Positions 60,480-64,000 of a stretch of 64,000 bases of DNA are shown piece after piece. The translations under genes and the position numbers were made by a program. Every line of letters starts with the position of its first letter. Position 1 is the stretch's first letter. The DNA lies in assembly GCA_963846855.1 (NCBI GenBank), contig CAWJXK010000008.1, positions 868,001 through 932,000 on the forward strand. The letters run 5' to 3'. Under the pieces are notes generated by a model. The model saw only the letters and a program-made list of their open reading frames with translations, had not been told where the DNA came from and did not search any database. The DNA is from CAIWHR01 sp963846855 (GTDB taxonomy: Bacteria; Pseudomonadota; Gammaproteobacteria; Burkholderiales; Casimicrobiaceae).

Positions 60480-60722
60480 ATGAAACATTACAAGCCTCTC
60501 CTGAGCTCAGCACCGGCGAACAGCATCCTCAACGCGCAAGAGTTCCATTACCGGAACAGCGCCAGTACCGACATCCGCAAGACGTTCGAGAAATTCCGAC
60601 GCAACGCATCAAAGCACAACCAGCCGCGTTTCGCGACGAACGTTCGGACACTGACGAAGTATCCGCTCGACGCAACGCCAGCGCCTTGTTTGCCTGCGCC
60701 GCTGCGACGATCCTCGGGCTGA
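60480..60722 (+). CDS. Possible small protein, perhaps frameshifted
   Basis: This 80-residue frame has a protein-like first half (SSAPANSILNAQEFHYRNSA, STDIRKTFEKFRR), but its last ~25 residues look random. In the +2-shifted frame (60452-60757) the last ~25 residues read SALFACAAATILGLIDSLQL, a plausible membrane helix with a YAKEK tail that runs into the next gene's start. A single indel near 60600-60680 would join a polar N-terminus to a membrane C-terminus. I do not recognise the family. No clear ribosome binding site precedes either ATG. Confidence 0.4.
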   Translation: MKHYKPLLSSAPANSILNAQEFHYRNSASTDIRKTFEKFRRNASKHNQPRFATNVRTLTKYPLDATPAPCLPAPLRRSSG

Positions 60723-60753
60723 TCGATTCGCTACAACTCTACGCAAAGGAAAA

Positions 60754-61215
60754 ATGAACATGTCGGCTCGTTTTCTTCAGCGATTGGGACTCCGGACGTC
60801 TGTATGCCTGCTCGCGGCAGCGACCGCCTGCGTCGCGATGGCCGACAGCCCAGTTCGCGCGGACGAGGGCCGAGTCGAGGCCATCGAGATCCATCGCGCG
60901 CCCGACCACAACCCCGTCAACGGCGGAGCCTTGATTGGCGGCATCGCCGGGGGCGTGATCGGCCACCAGATCGGGAGCGGTCGCGGGAACACGGCAGCAA
61001 CCATTGTCGGAGCAATCGGCGGCGCGGCGGTCGGAAACGAAATCGAGAAGAGGCATGAACAAACGACTCGGTACCGCATCACCGTGCGGCTCGATTCGGG
61101 CAGCTCACTGATCGTCGAAGACACGCGCGATCTCAACCTGATGGTCGGCGACCGTGTGCATATCGAGGACGGCCACATCTATCGGATCTATGCACGGGCT
61201 CGTGCCGATGACTGA
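60754..61215 (+). CDS. Glycine-zipper 2TM-domain protein (SlyB/17-kDa antigen-like)
   Basis: A 153-residue exported protein with a signal peptide (TSVCLLAAATACVAMADS). The glycine-zipper pair is visible as GGALIGGIAGGVIGHQIGSG and ATIVGAIGGAAVGNEIEKR, typical of SlyB/Rick_17kDa-like envelope proteins. A beta-rich C-terminus follows (YRITVRLDSGSSLIVEDTRD, VGDRVHIEDGHIYRI). The ATG is preceded by AAAGGA. It probably supports envelope integrity. It follows the two-part motif at 60367, with a small frame between. Confidence 0.85.
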   Translation: MNMSARFLQRLGLRTSVCLLAAATACVAMADSPVRADEGRVEAIEIHRAPDHNPVNGGALIGGIAGGVIGHQIGSGRGNTAATIVGAIGGAAVGNEIEKRHEQTTRYRITVRLDSGSSLIVEDTRDLNLMVGDRVHIEDGHIYRIYARARADD

Positions 61216-61314
61216 AATAGTTGGTCGCTTTGCTTCGGTCAACGACACCATGCCGTCCGCGAGGCAATGGATCCGCCGTGCAGGCGCGCCTCGTTGTAAC
61301 TGGCATGCACCTTG

Positions 61315-61989
61315 ATGAATGATACGAAACGCGAACCATGGGCCATTCGTTTGTCTGCCCAGACACGGCTGGCGATCGTCGTTGCCGTCGGCATGGCGGT
61401 CTATTCCATCGGACCCACCGTCGTTCCCATTGCGAACCGGCTGCTGGTGACGTGGATTGCAGCATCGTTGACATACCTGGCTCTGTATTGGCTGACGATC
61501 CTGCATGCGGACGCCGACCTGACCCGTCGCCGTGCGAGCATGTACGATCAGGCCGCGCACGTCATCTTTCTGCTTGTAACCACCGCTGCGTGCGCAAGTA
61601 TCGTCGCCATCGGCTTTGTGATGGGCGATGTCAAGTCGATGGAGTTCTGGCCGAAGGCGCTTCACGTCGGGCTAGCAATCGCCGCGCTCCTGCTGTCCTG
61701 GATGCTGATCCAGACGGTGTTCGCGTTTCACTATGCTCGCCGCTATTACGCGCCGGCGTCAGTACGCGAGGGTCCGGCCGCGGGGTTGAATTTCCCCGGA
61801 GTCCATGAGCCAACCTACTTCGATTTCGCGTATTACTCGTTCGTCCTTGGCATGACGTCGCAGGTTTCGGATGTATCGGTCACGACCGTGCAGATGCGGC
61901 GCACGACGCTGGCCCACAGCATTCTCAGCTTCATTTTCAACATCGCTGTGCTCGCGATGAGCATCAATGTCATCGGCGGCGTCATTTAG
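61315..61989 (+). CDS. DUF1345 membrane protein
   Basis: A 224-residue membrane protein with about five helices (RLAIVVAVGMAVYSIGP, LLVTWIAASLTYLALYWLTI, HVIFLLVTTAACASIVAIGF, LLLSWMLIQTVFAFHYARRY). The DUF1345 signature is seen as TYFDFAYYSFVLGMTSQVSD and TTLAHSILSFIFNIAVLAM. Function is unknown; it is often found near stress and respiratory genes. ATG 61315 is preferred to the adjacent TTG 61312. Confidence 0.88.
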   Translation: MNDTKREPWAIRLSAQTRLAIVVAVGMAVYSIGPTVVPIANRLLVTWIAASLTYLALYWLTILHADADLTRRRASMYDQAAHVIFLLVTTAACASIVAIGFVMGDVKSMEFWPKALHVGLAIAALLLSWMLIQTVFAFHYARRYYAPASVREGPAAGLNFPGVHEPTYFDFAYYSFVLGMTSQVSDVSVTTVQMRRTTLAHSILSFIFNIAVLAMSINVIGGVI

Positions 61990-62290
61990 GCAGCGCGGAG
62001 CCGATCGACGTGGGCAGTTCTTCGTTCGCGATTCAACTGGCGATCCGTCGCCCGGCCCTTCGTCGGAGCCGCTTGCGGCGGGCAACGGAGTCGGCACGGC
62101 ACGGAAAGTTCGTCCTCGAAGCTATAGCGCGAGGACGGCGGCCGATGGCACAGCCAGGTTTTTCCGGACTCGCAATTCGACAACGACAGGCCGGTTTTGC
62201 CTTTGGCCCCGGCCTGTGGATACGGTTTGCCGCACTTCCCGTAAGTCAACCGCGGCACGCGCCCTGCGGGCTCGCCGCATTGGAGATGCC
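61990..62290 (+). other. Intergenic region, no gene recognised
   Basis: About 300 bp between DUF1345 and the Cys-repeat gene. No copy of the two-part motif, terminator or protein-like frame was seen. A short GC-rich inverted stretch near 62190-62215 (AGGCCGG ... CCGGCCT) could form a hairpin. Confidence 0.4.
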
Positions 62291-62638
62291 ATGATCTCTC
62301 GCGTCGTTGTAGCCTGTGCTTTGGCCCTCGGTGTCATTTCGCCCGTCTTCGCCGGCGACGGCATCCCTGATCAATACGAAACCGTCTTCTGCAGACGAAC
62401 CGACTGCATGAAGGACTCGTACGGCAACATGCACTGTGCGAAACAGTGCGGAGGCGTGATTCACGACCAGCACGGCAACGTGCTGTGCGGCGTTGGCCAT
62501 TGCGCGATGGACGACACAGGCCGCGTGCTGTGCTCGACGAGACCCGACGGCGCTGTCGCGAGGGACTCGTACGGAAAGGTCACATGCGAGTGGGGATGCC
62601 AGTATGGACAAGCGCAGTTGTGCGAGGACTTACGATGA
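62291..62638 (+). CDS. Exported Cys-rich repeat protein
   Basis: A 115-residue protein with a signal peptide (VVVACALALGVISPVFAG). The mature part is made of four short repeats with the pattern D-x-x-G-x-x-x-C: KDSYGNMHC, HDQHGNVLC, MDDTGRVLC and RDSYGKVTC, with further Cys between them (about nine in the mature part). This may be disulfide-rich or bind metal. No family was recognised. ATG 62291 follows GGAG. Its stop overlaps the ATG of the NADH dehydrogenase-like gene, hinting at a joint role. Confidence 0.75.
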   Translation: MISRVVVACALALGVISPVFAGDGIPDQYETVFCRRTDCMKDSYGNMHCAKQCGGVIHDQHGNVLCGVGHCAMDDTGRVLCSTRPDGAVARDSYGKVTCEWGCQYGQAQLCEDLR

Positions 62639-64000
62639 CCCCGCGGGCGCCCCAGTTGCAGCGCGACGGCACCAGCCGGGAACGAACGCCATCGAAGGCT
62701 TGCGCACGAGACTCGGTCGACGAACCCGAGAATCGTGAAAAGACGTCATCGAGAGCTCACTCACTCGTGAAGCTGCCTCCGTACGGCACCCCGCGCATCG
62801 TTATCGTCGGCGGGGGCGTTGCCGGGCTGCTGTTGGCCACGCGCCTCCGACAACGCGTAGCCCGCATGGGCGGCCAAGTCACATTGGTCGACCGCAGCTG
62901 GACGCATCTGTGGAAGCCGATGCTGCATACGTTTGCCGCCGGTACCTGGAATGTCCATCAGCAGCAGGTCCAGTACCTGCTGCATGCACGAACCCATCGC
63001 TTTGAATACGTTCCGGGACAGCTCGACGCAATCGACCGGACAGCCAAGCGCGTGCGTCTCGCGCCAATGCAGGGTGCGGGCGAAGCGATCGCGGACGCGC
63101 GTGAACTGGAATACGACGTGCTCATCCTGGCGTTCGGCAGTCGCGCGAACGATTTCGGGACACCAGGGGTCGCCGAGCATTGTCACTTTATCGACAGCCA
63201 GGACCAAGCTGACACATTCAACGCGCGACTGCGTGCACACGTGGCGCGCAGCGTGTTTCAGGATCGGACCATCGACATCGCCATCGCGGGTGGTGGCGCG
63301 ACCGGCGTCGAACTAGCCGCCGAGTTGAGTCGCATGGTCGAGTTCGCGGCGGGCTATGGCGAAGTCGATATCCGCCGTCGGTTGAGGGTGACGCTTCTCG
63401 AAAACGCGTCGCGCATTCTGGGATCCTTTCCTGACGTGGTCTCCACTTCGGCCGCGGCGCAGCTTCGCGCGCTCGGCGTTGACGTGCGCACGGGAGTGCG
63501 CGTTGTGGCCGCCGACGCGCATGGATTCCTGCTCGACGGCGGTGAACGAATCCCGGCGGCGCTGAAGGTCTGGGCAGCGGGCGTGCGCGCGTCCACGACG
63601 CTCGAAAAGAGTGGACTGGAGCTCAATCGCGCGGGCCAGGTCGTGGTACAGCGGACCCTGCTCGCCAGGAATGACCCGTCGATCCTTGCTCTGGGCGATT
63701 GCGCCACTTTCATGCCGGAAGGCGCCGATCGACCTTTGCCGCCGACCGCGCAGGTCGCGAACCAACAGGCGTTGCACCTGATACGCCATCTGCCGGCATG
63801 GCTGCAAGAGGGCAAGCCGCTGCCGTTCTTCCGCTTCCGCGATCTCGGTGCGTTGGTAGCGCTCAGCGATTACAACGCCTTCGGCACGCTTGGCCGCTTC
63901 GGTTTCTTCAGGGCACGCTTCATCAAGGGTCAGTTCGCGCGGCTTAGTCATGCCCTGCTCTATCGCCGCTATCAGCTGGCGCTTCACGGGATAGCGCGAG
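62635..64000 (+). CDS. ndh: Type II NADH dehydrogenase-like flavoprotein (3' end cut by window)
   Basis: The frame is open from 62635 to the window edge, about 455 residues. Two dinucleotide-binding motifs are visible, IVIVGGGVAGLLLATRLRQ for FAD and IAIAGGGATGVELAAELSRM for NAD(P)H. SILALGDCATFMPEG is the conserved FAD-contact segment, and PPTAQVANQQALHLIRHL follows as in NDH-2. It should oxidise NADH and reduce quinone without pumping protons. The ATG at 62635 overlaps the previous stop (ATGA) but adds a 44-residue polar extension before the FAD fold. GTG 62767 would give the usual short N-terminus. The C-terminal membrane-binding end is outside the window. Confidence 0.9.
   Translation, partial: MTPRAPQLQRDGTSRERTPSKACARDSVDEPENREKTSSRAHSLVKLPPYGTPRIVIVGGGVAGLLLATRLRQRVARMGGQVTLVDRSWTHLWKPMLHTFAAGTWNVHQQQVQYLLHARTHRFEYVPGQLDAIDRTAKRVRLAPMQGAGEAIADARELEYDVLILAFGSRANDFGTPGVAEHCHFIDSQDQADTFNARLRAHVARSVFQDRTIDIAIAGGGATGVELAAELSRMVEFAAGYGEVDIRRRLRVTLLENASRILGSFPDVVSTSAAAQLRALGVDVRTGVRVVAADAHGFLLDGGERIPAALKVWAAGVRASTTLEKSGLELNRAGQVVVQRTLLARNDPSILALGDCATFMPEGADRPLPPTAQVANQQALHLIRHLPAWLQEGKPLPFFRFRDLGALVALSDYNAFGTLGRFGFFRARFIKGQFARLSHALLYRRYQLALHGIAR

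Noticed and set aside
1..64000. CRISPR arrays, rRNA genes, prophage modules and restriction or toxin-antitoxin systems.
   Set aside because: No regularly spaced short repeats, rRNA sequence, phage structural genes or defence-gene motifs were seen in a full read of both strands.

Overview
The window is a high-GC chromosomal segment in bacterial operon style. Gene content and order (moxR-DUF58-tgpA, bkdA1-bkdA2-bkdB, alaC-hom-thrC, DUF3141-pta-ackA-fabI) suggest a Betaproteobacterium. That assignment is an inference from family knowledge, because no rRNA or other phylogenetic marker is present. Both edges cut genes: a transglutaminase at the left and a type II NADH dehydrogenase-like flavoprotein at the right.

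Layout. 0-3.4 kb: a minus-strand MoxR ATPase / DUF58 / TgpA-like transglutaminase operon. 3.5-5.3 kb: an HDAC-family deacetylase and a Tat-exported Rieske-like protein. 5.4-8.9 kb: branched-chain 2-oxoacid dehydrogenase E1alpha, E1beta and E2, without E3. 9.3-21.9 kb: a nucleotide-second-messenger region that looks less GC-rich by eye. It holds a PilZ-like protein, a TPR membrane protein, a TPR-diguanylate cyclase, a PAS-GGDEF-EAL protein, a decayed IS3-family element, a class III adenylate cyclase with a TPR-like tail, and a GAF-HD-GYP protein. 22.0-25.3 kb: an ABC-2 exporter pair, a 230-bp direct repeat and a lipoprotein. 25.4-34.9 kb: pyruvate phosphate dikinase, small conserved genes, alaC-hom-thrC with a REP/BIME-like palindrome pair, and a membrane protein related to C13 peptidases that lacks the catalytic His. 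35.0-37.9 kb: a nitrate/sulfonate/taurine-type ABC importer, then an initiator tRNA-fMet gene with a near-consensus promoter and a terminator. 38.0-42.8 kb: rhodanese, an exported MsrA homologue whose catalytic Cys is Asp, a Fur-box-like palindrome and a frameshifted AAA regulator.

42.8-64 kb: a redox and fermentation region. It contains an SDR homologue, three small proteins, an RND efflux operon with extra genes, an AI-2E-family transporter, the DUF3141-pta-ackA-fabI cassette, a glycine-zipper lipoprotein-like protein, DUF1345, a Cys-repeat periplasmic protein and NDH-2. Cassettes of this kind are known from low-oxygen-response loci of Burkholderia.

The most notable signal is a 41-bp two-part motif: box 1 near GACGTTTCGCTGAC, then exactly 18 nt, then box 2 near CGCTACGCT. 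It occurs five times, all on the + strand, all between 42.8 and 60.4 kb, and each copy ends 27-44 nt before a start codon. Box 2 resembles the extended -10 of stationary-phase promoters. Box 1 contains an 11-bp-period direct repeat centred near -40. Together the copies look like the promoter of an unrecognised local regulon covering the SDR, the small-protein operon, the RND pump, the DUF3141-pta-ackA-fabI operon and the glycine-zipper unit.
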